The notes: generated by a model from the sequence alone, not told the origin. Positions 27,724 to 36,510 are shown, counted from the stretch's first letter. The stretch: 39,068 nt of DNA from Pseudoalteromonas piscicida (GCF_002744175.1 NZ_NKHF01000013.1:1-39068); one strand, 5' to 3'. Made by a program: numbers and translations.

Positions 27724-28980
27724 TTACCGATTGAGTGATGTGATTGTTATTTTTTCTAAGTGTTGATAGGCAGACATGTCTGACATCACCACCTGCTCAC
27801 CGGGTAAACCGCCTTCAATAACTTCTATGGCATTGCCAGCTAGTTTACCAAATTTAAAAGTTTTTTTGATAAGTGCTTTATTTTCTCTGTCGACAACAAA
27901 TAGTTGGCGATGAGTGTGTGGAGGTATTCGGCCAGCTTGATTGAGCGAGAGTGCTTTGGGTTTGCTTGTTGTAAAGATTTGCCCTTCAATCGTAAGAGCT
28001 GGGCGGGCATTACTCGGCAGGGCCTCAGACAACTCAAGTTCAATTGCAATACGACCATCTTGAACAATGGGTGCAATCCGACTAACGCTTGCTTCAACGG
28101 TATCAACAAACGTATTAATTAACGCGCGTTGCCCAATAACAATCTGACTCGCTTCTCGCTCTGGCACCATTAAGTCTGCAACTAATGCACGTTCACTTCC
28201 CACAACCGCCAACGCTTGACCAGCTACAACGGCTTGACCTTGACTCACATGCACAGCTTGCAGCATGCCGCTGATCCCCGCCTTTACCGCCAACTGTTCA
28301 ACAGCTTGACGGGCAAGCTGATAACTCAACTCATACTCTTTTAATAATTCTTGCTCAATTTCAACTCTTCTTTTGTGCAGTGCTTGGGTTTGAGTGAGCC
28401 GTTGCTTGCTGAGTTGTACACGCTCACTGAGCTGCGCAAGTGTTAACATAGAGCGCTTATGATCTAAGCTAGATACAATCCCTTGTTTCACCAATTGCCG
28501 CTCAGCCTGCTCACGCAACTTGGCATTTTCAAGCTCGCTTATCAGTAATGTTACTTGCCCTTTTAATGCAAGTAATTCACTTTGCTGGCTTAGCGCGAGC
28601 GCCTCTACACTGGCCTTTTGTCTTGCCAAGGCAAGCCTTTCGCGATGTAACCTTTGGGTGAGCTCGGAGTTGGTTAAGCGCAAAATAACGCTGTTAGGTT
28701 CTAGTCTGCTACCTGGGAGATGAAGAACTTCCCCAACTTGTGCAGGAAACGTTGTGGTTACTTCTCGGCTCAGTTTAGATCGTAACTTTCCATATCCGGC
28801 AACACTAAACTGCATTGGGCCTTGTTCAATCGTCGCCAAAGTTAAAGTGCCTGCATCAAGTTGAGTGTCGCGAGAATGAAGCCATAACCCTATTAGCACT
28901 ATCAACACCAATGTTGCAGGCAGCCCGCGCCAAAGCGACCAGGGTTTAGTTGGCTTATTTAGGCTCGTTTTAATATCCAT
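27724..28980 (-). CDS. HlyD/MacA-type periplasmic adaptor of the ABC exporter
   Basis: 418 residues with one N-terminal membrane helix (about 18-37). A lipoyl half (VGEVLHLPGSRLEPNSVILRLTN, about 76-98), a long coiled-coil hairpin (about 105-220) and the second lipoyl half (AVHVSQGQAVVAGQALAVVGS) come next. The beta-barrel ends in KALIKKTFKFGKLAGNAIEVIEGGLPGEQV. This is the normal MacA/HlyD order. First gene of the operon. It would link the permease to an outer-membrane channel of TolC type, which is not encoded nearby. The sigma-54-like promoter lies 33 bases upstream of the ATG. Confidence 0.88.
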   Translation of the reverse strand: MDIKTSLNKPTKPWSLWRGLPATLVLIVLIGLWLHSRDTQLDAGTLTLATIEQGPMQFSVAGYGKLRSKLSREVTTTFPAQVGEVLHLPGSRLEPNSVILRLTNSELTQRLHRERLALARQKASVEALALSQQSELLALKGQVTLLISELENAKLREQAERQLVKQGIVSSLDHKRSMLTLAQLSERVQLSKQRLTQTQALHKRRVEIEQELLKEYELSYQLARQAVEQLAVKAGISGMLQAVHVSQGQAVVAGQALAVVGSERALVADLMVPEREASQIVIGQRALINTFVDTVEASVSRIAPIVQDGRIAIELELSEALPSNARPALTIEGQIFTTSKPKALSLNQAGRIPPHTHRQLFVVDRENKALIKKTFKFGKLAGNAIEVIEGGLPGEQVVMSDMSAYQHLEKITITSLNR

Positions 28981-29012
28981 CGTACTACCGTATTTATTTT
29001 TTAATACGATAT

Positions 29013-29028
29013 TGCGAACTTCATACCA
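29013..29028 (-). promoter_or_regulatory. Candidate sigma-54 (RpoN) promoter of the exporter operon
   Basis: On the minus strand the sequence is TGGTATGAAGTTCGCA, with GG and GC exactly 10 bases apart as required by the -24/-12 consensus (TGGCACG-N4-TTGCW). It matches at TGG, A, G, T, GC and A; the -12 box has C in place of the second T. The expected transcription start is about 29000, leaving a leader of about 20 bases before the ATG at 28980. The NtrC-type regulator in the same operon makes this likely functional. Confidence 0.65.
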
Positions 29029-29203
29029 AATTTAATAACTTGATTTTAAATGACTTTTATTGTTTTTTTGAATATCCATTCCCAAAGCTGAGACTGGCTA
29101 AAACAAAAGTGGGAAAACGCTGGTGTTCAAGTCGCGTTTTTATGTTAAGGCAAGGGGAAAATAACCGTGCTGCTAGAAAGGCATTAATTATCCGAAGCTC
29201 AGG

Positions 29204-30334
29204 TCAATTACTTTGCTTGACAACCCAGTCGTGCCGCCAGATCCCTTTAAATACCTTGCTTGCCAAATAAAAAAATAACAGTGGCATCAACACCAGCTTT
29301 AGTATTAACAGTGAGACTATATTCAGAAAATCAAGAAACAAAGACTCTGCAGCGTTGAGCATATCCGTAATACCACTAGATACCGCTTTGATTGCTCGGC
29401 TAAGTGTCCCTTCAGAACTACCTTGAAGCTGTTCATTCAATTTTGTAATGGCCTGTTGATGTTGATCTTTTTCTCTATTAATTAATGCAATCTGGGTATC
29501 TAATTTTGACTTTTCACTGGTCAATTGTTGCAACTTTCCTATAAGTGGCTTTGCTTCTTCACTCTTAGTAAACGTCAACCACTCAGACAAACTGCGATTA
29601 GCTTGAGCAGCCTCAATATCTTGCTCCAATATTCGGATCTGCGCATTTAACTCAGTTGCCTGCCCATGCAACTGAATTTGCTGTTTAGTTAATTGTTCAA
29701 TTTGCTCGCTATGTGTTTGCTTCTGCCCGTTGATTTTGGCCTTCAATCTGGCACTTTGACTACTTGTCTGCGTAGCCTGAGATTGAAACACGTCAACACT
29801 GCTTGATACTACTTGGTTTTGTTTATCTATTTCTTTATCTAGCAGCAGCTGGCTGGTGATCCCTGTCGATAAAATAACAAAAGGCACCACAAATCGGACC
29901 AATAACATGGTCGCTAACACCTTTGTCCGCACATTTTGCCAAAGCCCTAAGTACGAACAGATCATATACCCCACCACCGTTATCGTAAACGCGATACTAA
30001 ATACTACATGGGTTGAAATAGAATAGAGAATACGTTGGATAAACAGCGAGCCTATCGCCAGCTGCATCACATCAGAAATATACTCAGCGAGATCATTGAT
30101 AGGGTCTAACAATTGTGCTGGTTGAATGCTCGCAACTCCAATTCCAACCTCGGCAGATTGCAATAAAGAAATGGCACCATTGACGGTTCGCGCAGAAGCA
30201 TATACTAACGAAGATTGTAACAAGGCTTCATCAATAAATGTCGCCATTGCGCTGTTAAATGTCGGCAGCCAACTGGTCACTGCCAGTGCCACTAGCACCA
30301 AATACAGAGCTAACTGTCGACTGGTTATTTTCAT
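29204..30334 (-). CDS. Unrecognised inner-membrane protein with central coiled coil
   Basis: I do not recognise this gene. From ATG 30334, chosen because GGGGA sits just ahead of it (an alternative start lies at 30373), the product is 376 residues. It has an N-terminal hydrophobic segment (about 8-30), two or three helices between about 100 and 175, a long Gln/Lys/Glu-rich coiled coil (about 185-305, with LQQLTSEKSKLDTQI-like heptads), an amphipathic stretch and a C-terminal membrane segment (about 335-360). It starts 49 bases after the MBL-fold hydrolase stop and is likely cotranscribed with it. The coiled coil suggests an envelope-spanning or oligomerising role; no function is claimed. Confidence 0.7.
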   Translation of the reverse strand: MKITSRQLALYLVLVALAVTSWLPTFNSAMATFIDEALLQSSLVYASARTVNGAISLLQSAEVGIGVASIQPAQLLDPINDLAEYISDVMQLAIGSLFIQRILYSISTHVVFSIAFTITVVGYMICSYLGLWQNVRTKVLATMLLVRFVVPFVILSTGITSQLLLDKEIDKQNQVVSSSVDVFQSQATQTSSQSARLKAKINGQKQTHSEQIEQLTKQQIQLHGQATELNAQIRILEQDIEAAQANRSLSEWLTFTKSEEAKPLIGKLQQLTSEKSKLDTQIALINREKDQHQQAITKLNEQLQGSSEGTLSRAIKAVSSGITDMLNAAESLFLDFLNIVSLLILKLVLMPLLFFYLASKVFKGIWRHDWVVKQSN

Positions 30335-30383
30335 ATTTTCCCCGACACTTTTAGTCGCAACAGAGAATACCAATTACAGCGAA

Positions 30384-31181
30384 TTAGCCTTCTTCAGCAT
30401 GAGTTATTACGGTCAGTGTGCGCTCGACAAAGCGTGTTAATGCACGCTGTGGTAAAAATGGTTTTCGCTGCTCTAAATTAAATTGACTCAATAACGCTTG
30501 AATCCTCGAGTCTTGTTTTATTTGTTCAACCGTCATGCCTTTTTGAGCGAGCTGCTTAACCCGTTCAACCCATGCTATTGTATCCACCCTATGCTGTTCA
30601 AGTTCCCTTTTTGTTGTTGGCTTGCCATGCCCCGGCACAATGAGTGTATCTTTATCACCAAAAGACAGGAGCATATCTATCGCTTTATTAAAGCCAGTTA
30701 GTCCTCCTGCGTAAAATGTTGGATGCCAGTTTGATGTATAAACATCGCCAGTAAATAATATATTACTAGCTGGATGGAAAAAAACTCTGTCATGAGCAGT
30801 ATGTGACACCGCTTCTGAGAATTCTAAGACTCCGAGTTCTTCTAACCTTTCAAAGGTGTCTATCAATACAAAGCCTTGCTGTTGGAAAAATTCGTTACCA
30901 CCTGTGTGATCAGAATGCTTATGGGTATTAAGCAAATATTTTCGCTTTGCTTGAAAATGACGTGCTAATAAGCCATTTAGGTTTGGTAGGCGTGCTTCTT
31001 CGGTTGTTGGGTCGATGAGAATGAGCCCCGCTTTCGAGGCCAACACACCTATATTTGTACCATAATCTTTATCTCTAACCGCCATTGCCTTTTCAGTTTG
31101 ATACAGTACTTCCATCTCGCTGCTGTAAGCTGAGCTAGCCACTACCAACCAGATCAGAGCTACTGTTAATCTGTGTCGCAT
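30384..31181 (-). CDS. Periplasmic metallo-beta-lactamase-fold hydrolase
   Basis: 265 residues with a signal peptide (about 1-20, SAYS-SEM). The MBL metal motif is intact: NTHKHSDHTGG gives HxHxDH at 87-92, with GGNEFF after it, then a third-His region (SHTAHD), the bridging Asp in LFTGDVY and the last His in VPGHGKP. The protein should bind two Zn or Fe ions and hydrolyse an ester or lactam-like bond. It resembles the broad class B-like / quinoprotein-relay (QuiP) group of secreted MBL proteins, without a clear beta-lactamase identity. Upstream is an empty stretch, downstream the coiled-coil membrane protein. Confidence 0.85.
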   Translation of the reverse strand: MRHRLTVALIWLVVASSAYSSEMEVLYQTEKAMAVRDKDYGTNIGVLASKAGLILIDPTTEEARLPNLNGLLARHFQAKRKYLLNTHKHSDHTGGNEFFQQQGFVLIDTFERLEELGVLEFSEAVSHTAHDRVFFHPASNILFTGDVYTSNWHPTFYAGGLTGFNKAIDMLLSFGDKDTLIVPGHGKPTTKRELEQHRVDTIAWVERVKQLAQKGMTVEQIKQDSRIQALLSQFNLEQRKPFLPQRALTRFVERTLTVITHAEEG

Positions 31182-31598
31182 ACCACGTCTCCTAAACTGT
31201 CACTGCTACAAGCTATAGACATTAACCTAGCTTTACAACCCTAAGTCTTATTGCAATTCCCTTTATAAGATTAACGCGCAGCTAATGTCGTAATGTTGAG
31301 CGCACATTATTTTACGCTGCTAGCCGATAAGATTTGCAGAGAATTGACACAAAAATATGGCTGAATATTGACACCAAACCCTGTCGTAACGTAAATACTC
31401 GCCCACTTTATATGGAAAAAGTTCCCACCGTAAATTTACTATTTAACTGATAATGGTCAAGAGGTTTGGCAGTTCTACAATAGCTTCCTGATTCTGCGTG
31501 TTAAATTTACCGAAATAGAATATTGAGCAATCTCTCAAAAAGAACCTGCGCTATTTTTCGCTTATTTATACCTATCGATAAAAATCAACGAAAACAAC
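31182..31598. other. Intergenic region with a possible insertion-element end
   Basis: 417 bases with no gene. It holds the direct repeat described separately (31336-31374) and is otherwise AT-rich without recognisable features. It must contain the promoter of the MBL-fold gene on the minus strand. Confidence 0.4.
31336..31374. repeat. Pair of 15-base direct repeats ending in ATTGACAC
   Basis: GCAGAGAATTGACAC (31336-31350) and GCTGAATATTGACAC (31360-31374) match at 12 of 15 positions with a 24-base period. Read on the minus strand they begin GTGTCAAT, like the multiple terminal repeats of some IS21-family elements. No transposase adjoins, so this may be a solo end or chance. Confidence 0.4.
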
Positions 31599-33446
31599 CT
31601 AGTTCAATGAGCTATCTCCCTTATGAGCACTCATCTGCTTTTTCCAATAATCAACTTTCTCAACCTCTCCCTTTGCTTCATAGTATTTAATAAGGATTTG
31701 AAATGCTTTATCATTACCGTCTATGATTGCAGCGTCTTCCAACATAGACATGTATCTTTCTTGGTTACCATCTTGAGAATATAGATAAGCCAACATAAAT
31801 CGTGCCTTTTTACTACCTAAAGCAATGGCTTTTCGTAGCCAATATTTCGCTTTCTTAGGATTTGCACTCTTTGCTACAGTGAACAGACTACTTGTCTTTG
31901 AGAAAGAGAGTCCAATAAAATAAGCATTATCTGCTTTGCCCTCTCCATTTGCTTTGCTAAACCAAAATAGTGCTTTTTCCTCATCGTACGGGTCACCACT
32001 TTTTAAATAGTGATTGACAAGAGCTAGCTGAGCTGCAGTGCCACCTTCTCCCGCAGCGCTAATATACCAACTTAAGGTATCCAAGGCAGGATCAACAGTA
32101 TCAGAGCGACGCTCATGAACACTATCAATAAAAACAGCAGCGCTGTAAAGAAGCTGGGCTTGAGATTCAATTACTTGCTCTCTAACTATTCCCTCAATTT
32201 TGAGCTTAGTCTGCAAGGCTTTCAATTCATCTCTGTTCACTCCAATCCCTAAGTAGTAGCAGCGATAAAGGTTTAAGTTTGCGTCAACATGCCTTTGCTC
32301 AGAAGCTAACCTGATCAATTCAAATCCTTCTACTTGCTCTCCATTCTCGATCTTTAGCAGGCCGAGTTCCAATTGAGCCGAACTACTACCTATATTTGCA
32401 GCCCTCTCAAGCCACTTTTTCGCTTCTTTAAGATTTCCATTATCTTTGTAAATCGCTCTTACAAGTTTCAGAGCCATACCATCATCCTTTTCAGCCCATG
32501 GCAAAGCCAAATCCAATGACGCTTTGGCATTTTTTTTGTCTTTATAAAGGAGTTCTGCCAGTGTTACTTCTAAGGTTTGGCGTATAGGATCCGTTTTGTC
32601 TGATTCTTTAATGGCGTTTCTCAACCTCTCCTCACTATCATTAAGTGTTGGGTTCTGATATATGTAAAGTGGAAGGGCTTCTACGTAGCCAGCATCAATA
32701 GCTTTTTTCGTCCAAAAAGCCATATTTTTCAAACTTGGCTTCACAACTTCTCCACTAAAATACAAGATAGCTAGGGTATAATAAGCTTGTGCAACTCCTC
32801 GGTTTGCTGATTCATATAATAATGAAAGTCCTTTAACTTCATTAACAGGCTCACCTTTCCTACCATAGATTGAGTCCAAGGCAGATTCAAAAATATCCAG
32901 TGCTGCAAGATTGTTTTTTTCTCTCAGATATGCGCGTTCAAGCGTATCCTTATTTTCCAAGTTATACGCTTTATTTAATTGTTCTTTAAGTGACTTTATT
33001 TCAATAAATTTCTCATTTACATCACGCTGTGCTCGTATCAACGAATTTAGCAATCCTGTAGATTCGTCTTTTAAGGACTTAATCAAAGAAATATTCCTAA
33101 TAACTTCTTCTTTATTGACTGAAAAGTTAGCAACTAATGTGAGCTCATTACCATTCCATTTTTTCTCGATAACATCAGTGCGAATAAAGCCTGCTGTATA
33201 CAATTGCGTTCTTTCCTCGAACTGCTTACTTCCGTTGTTATTTGTTAACATTTCTATCTGAGAAATAACCAGTGTCCCAACCTCCTGCAGAACACTTTGT
33301 TTCATTTCATTCAGTGCAACTCTCTCAGAAAAGTATTTATCATTATCAGAAGAAGCCGAGTATTTATAATGCTTTTTTACAGAATAAACATCCGAAGCAA
33401 ATAGAGGTAAAGAACATAAAAATAGAAAGAAAACTAAAAATCTCAT
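31599..33446 (-). CDS. Secreted Sel1-like repeat protein
   Basis: 615 residues with a signal peptide (about 1-17, PLFA-SDVYS) and a clear AAGGA ribosome site. An N-terminal region (20-130) of mixed character, with QIEMLTNNNGSKQFEERTQLYTAGFIRTDVIEKKWNGNELTLVANFSV, resembles the small domain that precedes Sel1 repeats in some envelope proteins. From about 200 to the C-terminus there are Sel1-type helical repeats (for example LLYESANRGVAQAYYTLAILYFSGEVVK, and later WYISAAGEGGTAAQLALVNHYLKSGDPYDEEKALFWFSKANGEGKAD). Such solenoids bind partner proteins. Alone in its transcription unit. Function unknown. Confidence 0.8.
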   Translation of the reverse strand: MRFLVFFLFLCSLPLFASDVYSVKKHYKYSASSDNDKYFSERVALNEMKQSVLQEVGTLVISQIEMLTNNNGSKQFEERTQLYTAGFIRTDVIEKKWNGNELTLVANFSVNKEEVIRNISLIKSLKDESTGLLNSLIRAQRDVNEKFIEIKSLKEQLNKAYNLENKDTLERAYLREKNNLAALDIFESALDSIYGRKGEPVNEVKGLSLLYESANRGVAQAYYTLAILYFSGEVVKPSLKNMAFWTKKAIDAGYVEALPLYIYQNPTLNDSEERLRNAIKESDKTDPIRQTLEVTLAELLYKDKKNAKASLDLALPWAEKDDGMALKLVRAIYKDNGNLKEAKKWLERAANIGSSSAQLELGLLKIENGEQVEGFELIRLASEQRHVDANLNLYRCYYLGIGVNRDELKALQTKLKIEGIVREQVIESQAQLLYSAAVFIDSVHERRSDTVDPALDTLSWYISAAGEGGTAAQLALVNHYLKSGDPYDEEKALFWFSKANGEGKADNAYFIGLSFSKTSSLFTVAKSANPKKAKYWLRKAIALGSKKARFMLAYLYSQDGNQERYMSMLEDAAIIDGNDKAFQILIKYYEAKGEVEKVDYWKKQMSAHKGDSSLN

Positions 33447-33861
33447 GCTATATTCCTTTAAAATTAGCCTATCATAAGAAGTGTAGATTAAAATAAGGTG
33501 CTTACACTACCTTTTAATGAAAACAAGAATCACTCTCACTACTTATAGCTATCAATGTGAGAACTTTCAGTATTACCTATAAAATCATTTAAAGACCGCA
33601 ACACGACTAAGATCGGCTGTTGCATAAAACATTGCACAGCTCTTTTGAAATTTGAGGTTCAAAAGAAATTGATGACATCACATTTTTACAGTACCGCATA
33701 ACGGTACTTTGAGTATCTATCACGTACCTCTTTTACAATATAAATATAGGGAATTTGCCAAATTACCTAAATTTAGGTCAAAGGACATAAACTGTATATC
33801 CCATAGCATTACAACTCATTATTACCAGAATAATACGGCCACTAGATAAACCAATAACATC
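33447..33861. other. Intergenic region with several perfect inverted repeats
   Basis: 415 bases without a gene. It contains CTTTTGAA/TTCAAAAG (33642-33649 and 33658-33665, 8-base loop), AGTACCG/CGGTACT (33690-33696 and 33702-33708, 5-base loop) and the uninterrupted 14-base palindrome ACCTAAATTTAGGT (33765-33778). None has a T-run typical of a terminator. They lie between the LysR gene stop and the Sel1 gene start, both on the minus strand, so they may be operators of the Sel1 gene or the LysR transcript end. Confidence 0.5.
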
Positions 33862-34749
33862 TCACCACGGTGCGTTGGAAAAATAGGCGGACAAGTAATC
33901 AATCAACGCTCGCACTGTGGGTGACATATACTTTCTAGAAGAATAAAGCACGTAGATATTCATATCGTTTGGCTTCCAATCGGGAAGTACCTGCGCGAGC
34001 TCGCCCGATTTAATATAGCGATTAGCCAAATAAGTCGGTTGGATTGCTAAACCAGCTCCATGTAACGCAGCATGCAACAAGGCCGTGGCTTCATTTGCAG
34101 TTAAACGGCAACTCACTTCAACAGACCGTTGTAGATTACCTTGGCGCAAATGCCAGATATGCTGCTGGAAGTTTTTATATCCCAAACATAGGTGATCGGC
34201 CAGATCGTCTGGCTTTGTTATTTTATTTCTATTCTCAAGGTATTGCGGTGATGCCACAATAACGGAGCCACATACCGCGATTGATTTACCAATCAAAGAC
34301 GGATCCGGTGCAGAAGCAATACGAATAGCAAGATCAATCTGACTCTCAATGAGGTCAGCTACTGAGTCTTGTAAATCGATATCAACATTCACATCTGGAT
34401 GTTGTTGCATAAATTGTTGAATGGCAGGCACAAGCTGAGAAAAACCAAAAGACATGCTGGTTGCCAAGCGAACCGTACCAGACAGTTTGCCACTGGTATC
34501 GGCTAAGCCAGTGATAGTATCGGCTTGTTTTAACCACTCTTTCACTTCTTCCAAGCAGGACTCCCCTGCCGTAGTTAAAGACACCTTTCTCGTCGTGCGG
34601 TGCAACAAACGAATGTTTAGCCAGCTTTCCATTGCTTCAATATACCGAGTTACCATAGGCCGAGACATATCTAGCCTGTCAGCCGTTGCGGTAAAGCTAC
34701 CGGTTATTGCAACGTCGGAAAATACCTTAGCAGCGGTAAGTCTATCCAT
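33862..34749 (-). CDS. LysR-family transcriptional regulator
   Basis: 295 residues with an N-terminal winged HTH (about 4-60; FSDVAITGSFTATADRLDMSRPMVTRYIEAMESWLNIRLLHRTTRKVSLTTAGE) and a C-terminal substrate-binding domain (about 90-290). It belongs to the large LysR/AaeR-like subgroup. Divergent from the MBL-DsbA gene pair, so probably its regulator; the effector is unknown. A TTGTT/AACAA dyad lies directly ahead of the ATG. Confidence 0.88.
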   Translation of the reverse strand: MDRLTAAKVFSDVAITGSFTATADRLDMSRPMVTRYIEAMESWLNIRLLHRTTRKVSLTTAGESCLEEVKEWLKQADTITGLADTSGKLSGTVRLATSMSFGFSQLVPAIQQFMQQHPDVNVDIDLQDSVADLIESQIDLAIRIASAPDPSLIGKSIAVCGSVIVASPQYLENRNKITKPDDLADHLCLGYKNFQQHIWHLRQGNLQRSVEVSCRLTANEATALLHAALHGAGLAIQPTYLANRYIKSGELAQVLPDWKPNDMNIYVLYSSRKYMSPTVRALIDYLSAYFSNAPW

Positions 34750-34753
34750 TTAT

Positions 34754-34773
34754 TTGTTCGATTTATGAAACAA
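34754..34773. promoter_or_regulatory. Candidate LysR operator
   Basis: TTGTT (34754-34758) and AACAA (34769-34773) form a 20-base dyad, AT-rich in the middle, of the T-N11-A type bound by LysR proteins. It lies 5 bases ahead of the lysR-type gene and about 80 bases ahead of the divergent MBL gene. Confidence 0.4.
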
Positions 34774-34854
34774 TGATGTTTAGTTTGGCATATTTTTCTG
34801 AGCCTATCAATTTCATATTATCTGCTCCGTACTAAATACATTGAGGCAAAAGAT

Positions 34855-35721
34855 ATGAAACACCTAACATTGATAGCAGCATCGATTTTATTAGCAGGCA
34901 ATGCGATGGCAGCAAACACCGCCCCACTTACAGTGGATGTTTATAACGCCGATAAGAACAGCTTCCACGTTAACTCAACACTTGTTATGGGTGAGAGTGA
35001 AGTGATGGTCGTAGATACAGGTTTTACCAAAGCGGATGCACTACGCATTGCAGCCAAAGTACTCGATAGCGGCAAAACCCTAAAAACGATTTTTATCAGC
35101 CAAGCTGATCCAGACTATTATTTTGGCGCGGAAGTGCTACACACTTTATTCCCTGAAGCTAAGCTCCTAACCACAGCGGCCGTAAAAGCTGTGATCGAAG
35201 AAAAACTCGCGGGTAAACTAGCATTCTGGACACCAAAAATGGGCGCGAATGCTCCTGTTAAGCCATACATCCCAACAGTTGTAGAGGGAAATACACTCTT
35301 TGTAGATGGGCACAAAATAGAGATCCACGGCACGCAATCTGAACTAGCGCACCGCCCCTATTTATGGATCCCATCAAGCAAAGCGGTTCTGGGTAATGTT
35401 GCTGTCTACGGTAATGTCCACTTATGGATGGCCGATGCGCAATCTAAAAGCAATCAACAGGCTTGGAGTCGTCAATTAAAAGAGTTAAAAGCGCTGAAGC
35501 CAGAGGTTGTAATACCTGGCCACATGAAAGCAGGCACCAAACTTGATGCACATACCATAAGCTATTCGCAGCAGTATTTAAGCGACTTTAGTAAGGCTAA
35601 AAGCAGCAGCAAAAATAGCGTTGAACTGATTGATAGCATGTCTGCACGTTACCCTGATGCAGGATTACCGATGGCGCTGAGTATTGGTGCTAAGGTGCAT
35701 ATGGGAGAGATGAAATGGTAA
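34855..35721 (+). CDS. Secreted MBL-fold protein with a degenerate metal motif
   Basis: 288 residues with a signal peptide (about 1-19, AMA-ANTAP). The fold is recognisable from HVNSTLVMGESEVMVVDTGF (38-57) and VIPGHMKAG (late His). But the HxHxDH site reads S-QADPDY-Y (residues 83-88): all three metal-binding histidines are missing and only the Asp remains, unlike the intact motif in the other MBL gene of this window (30384-31181). It may be catalytically dead, bind a different ion, or act as a binding protein. It overlaps the DsbA-family gene by 7 bases and starts with GAGG ahead of its ATG. Confidence 0.8.
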   Translation: MKHLTLIAASILLAGNAMAANTAPLTVDVYNADKNSFHVNSTLVMGESEVMVVDTGFTKADALRIAAKVLDSGKTLKTIFISQADPDYYFGAEVLHTLFPEAKLLTTAAVKAVIEEKLAGKLAFWTPKMGANAPVKPYIPTVVEGNTLFVDGHKIEIHGTQSELAHRPYLWIPSSKAVLGNVAVYGNVHLWMADAQSKSNQQAWSRQLKELKALKPEVVIPGHMKAGTKLDAHTISYSQQYLSDFSKAKSSSKNSVELIDSMSARYPDAGLPMALSIGAKVHMGEMKW

Positions 35722-36344
35722 AAGTACACTACTTCTTCGACCCCATGTGTGGCTGGTGTTACGGTGCAACTTCACTGCTGGATGCCATTGCAGCCAACAG
35801 GGAACTGGAGCTTGTGCTGCACCCTGGAGGCATGATTGCCAATCAATCTATAGAGAAAGCGTTCCGCAACCACATTCTCATAAGTGATGCGCATATAGCC
35901 AGCATAACAGGCGCTCAGTTTGGCAAAGGTTACGTCCAACGGGTAAAGAGTAACGAGTCGATGATCCTCGACTCTTACATCACCGCTCGTGCCATCATCA
36001 CCGCGGAACAGTTAGGCATAACGCCACTGAGCATGCTTAAAACTATTCAGCACGCCCACTATGTGGAGGGCAAACAGGTTAACCGAGTAGAGGTGATAGA
36101 CGAACTCGCGGTAGAGCTTGGGCTAGATAAAAATCTGTGGCAACAGGCTATGCAAGCAAACCGAGGCGCTGAGCAACCAAAAATCGCGCAAAGCCATCTA
36201 CTAATGCAAAAGTTTAAAGTTAGGGGCTACCCAACCCTTATTCTTGAAAAGGATGAGACACAGGTTAAGCTCCCGCATACTGCCTATTACGGTAAGCCTG
36301 ACGCGTGGCGCCAACTGATTGATGACTGTATACATCAATCTTAG
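35715..36344 (+). CDS. DsbA-family thiol oxidoreductase (FrnE-like)
   Basis: 209 residues opening VKVHYFFDPMCGWCYGATSLLDAI, with the thioredoxin-fold active site CGWC at about 12-15. A helical insertion (about 60-150) is followed by the cis-Pro loop VRGYPTLILEKD. This matches the DsbA/FrnE-like group rather than periplasmic DsbA, as there is no signal peptide. It overlaps the degenerate MBL gene by 7 bases, so the two are translationally coupled. Why a cytoplasmic disulfide-fold protein is coupled to a secreted MBL protein is unclear. Confidence 0.85.
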   Translation: MVKVHYFFDPMCGWCYGATSLLDAIAANRELELVLHPGGMIANQSIEKAFRNHILISDAHIASITGAQFGKGYVQRVKSNESMILDSYITARAIITAEQLGITPLSMLKTIQHAHYVEGKQVNRVEVIDELAVELGLDKNLWQQAMQANRGAEQPKIAQSHLLMQKFKVRGYPTLILEKDETQVKLPHTAYYGKPDAWRQLIDDCIHQS

Positions 36345-36465
36345 GCTAGAATTCCACCGTGACGTAAGATCCACTGAATTCAAATAACTCTATCAGCTAC
36401 CTTGTTGCTATGGAATACCTGTAACCCCTTGTAATGTACTGAGTCATTGAAGTTCACTATGCTTT

Positions 36466-36490
36466 TGAGGCCTCATAACTTGGTGGCCTC
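36466..36490. promoter_or_regulatory. Inverted repeat in the MACPF leader, candidate operator
   Basis: TGAGGCCTCA (36466-36475) is a perfect palindrome, and GAGGCC (36467-36472) also pairs with GGCCTC (36485-36490). They lie 20-45 bases ahead of the MACPF start, ahead of the AGAAAGGA ribosome site. The region could be an operator or a leader hairpin that controls expression of a potentially toxic protein. Confidence 0.4.
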
Positions 36491-36510
36491 TATAACGTAG
36501 AAAGGATAAT

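Noticed and set aside
33615..33628. GGCTGTTGCATAAA, like the end of some IS elements
   Set aside because: A single short end with no partner or transposase nearby; could easily be chance.
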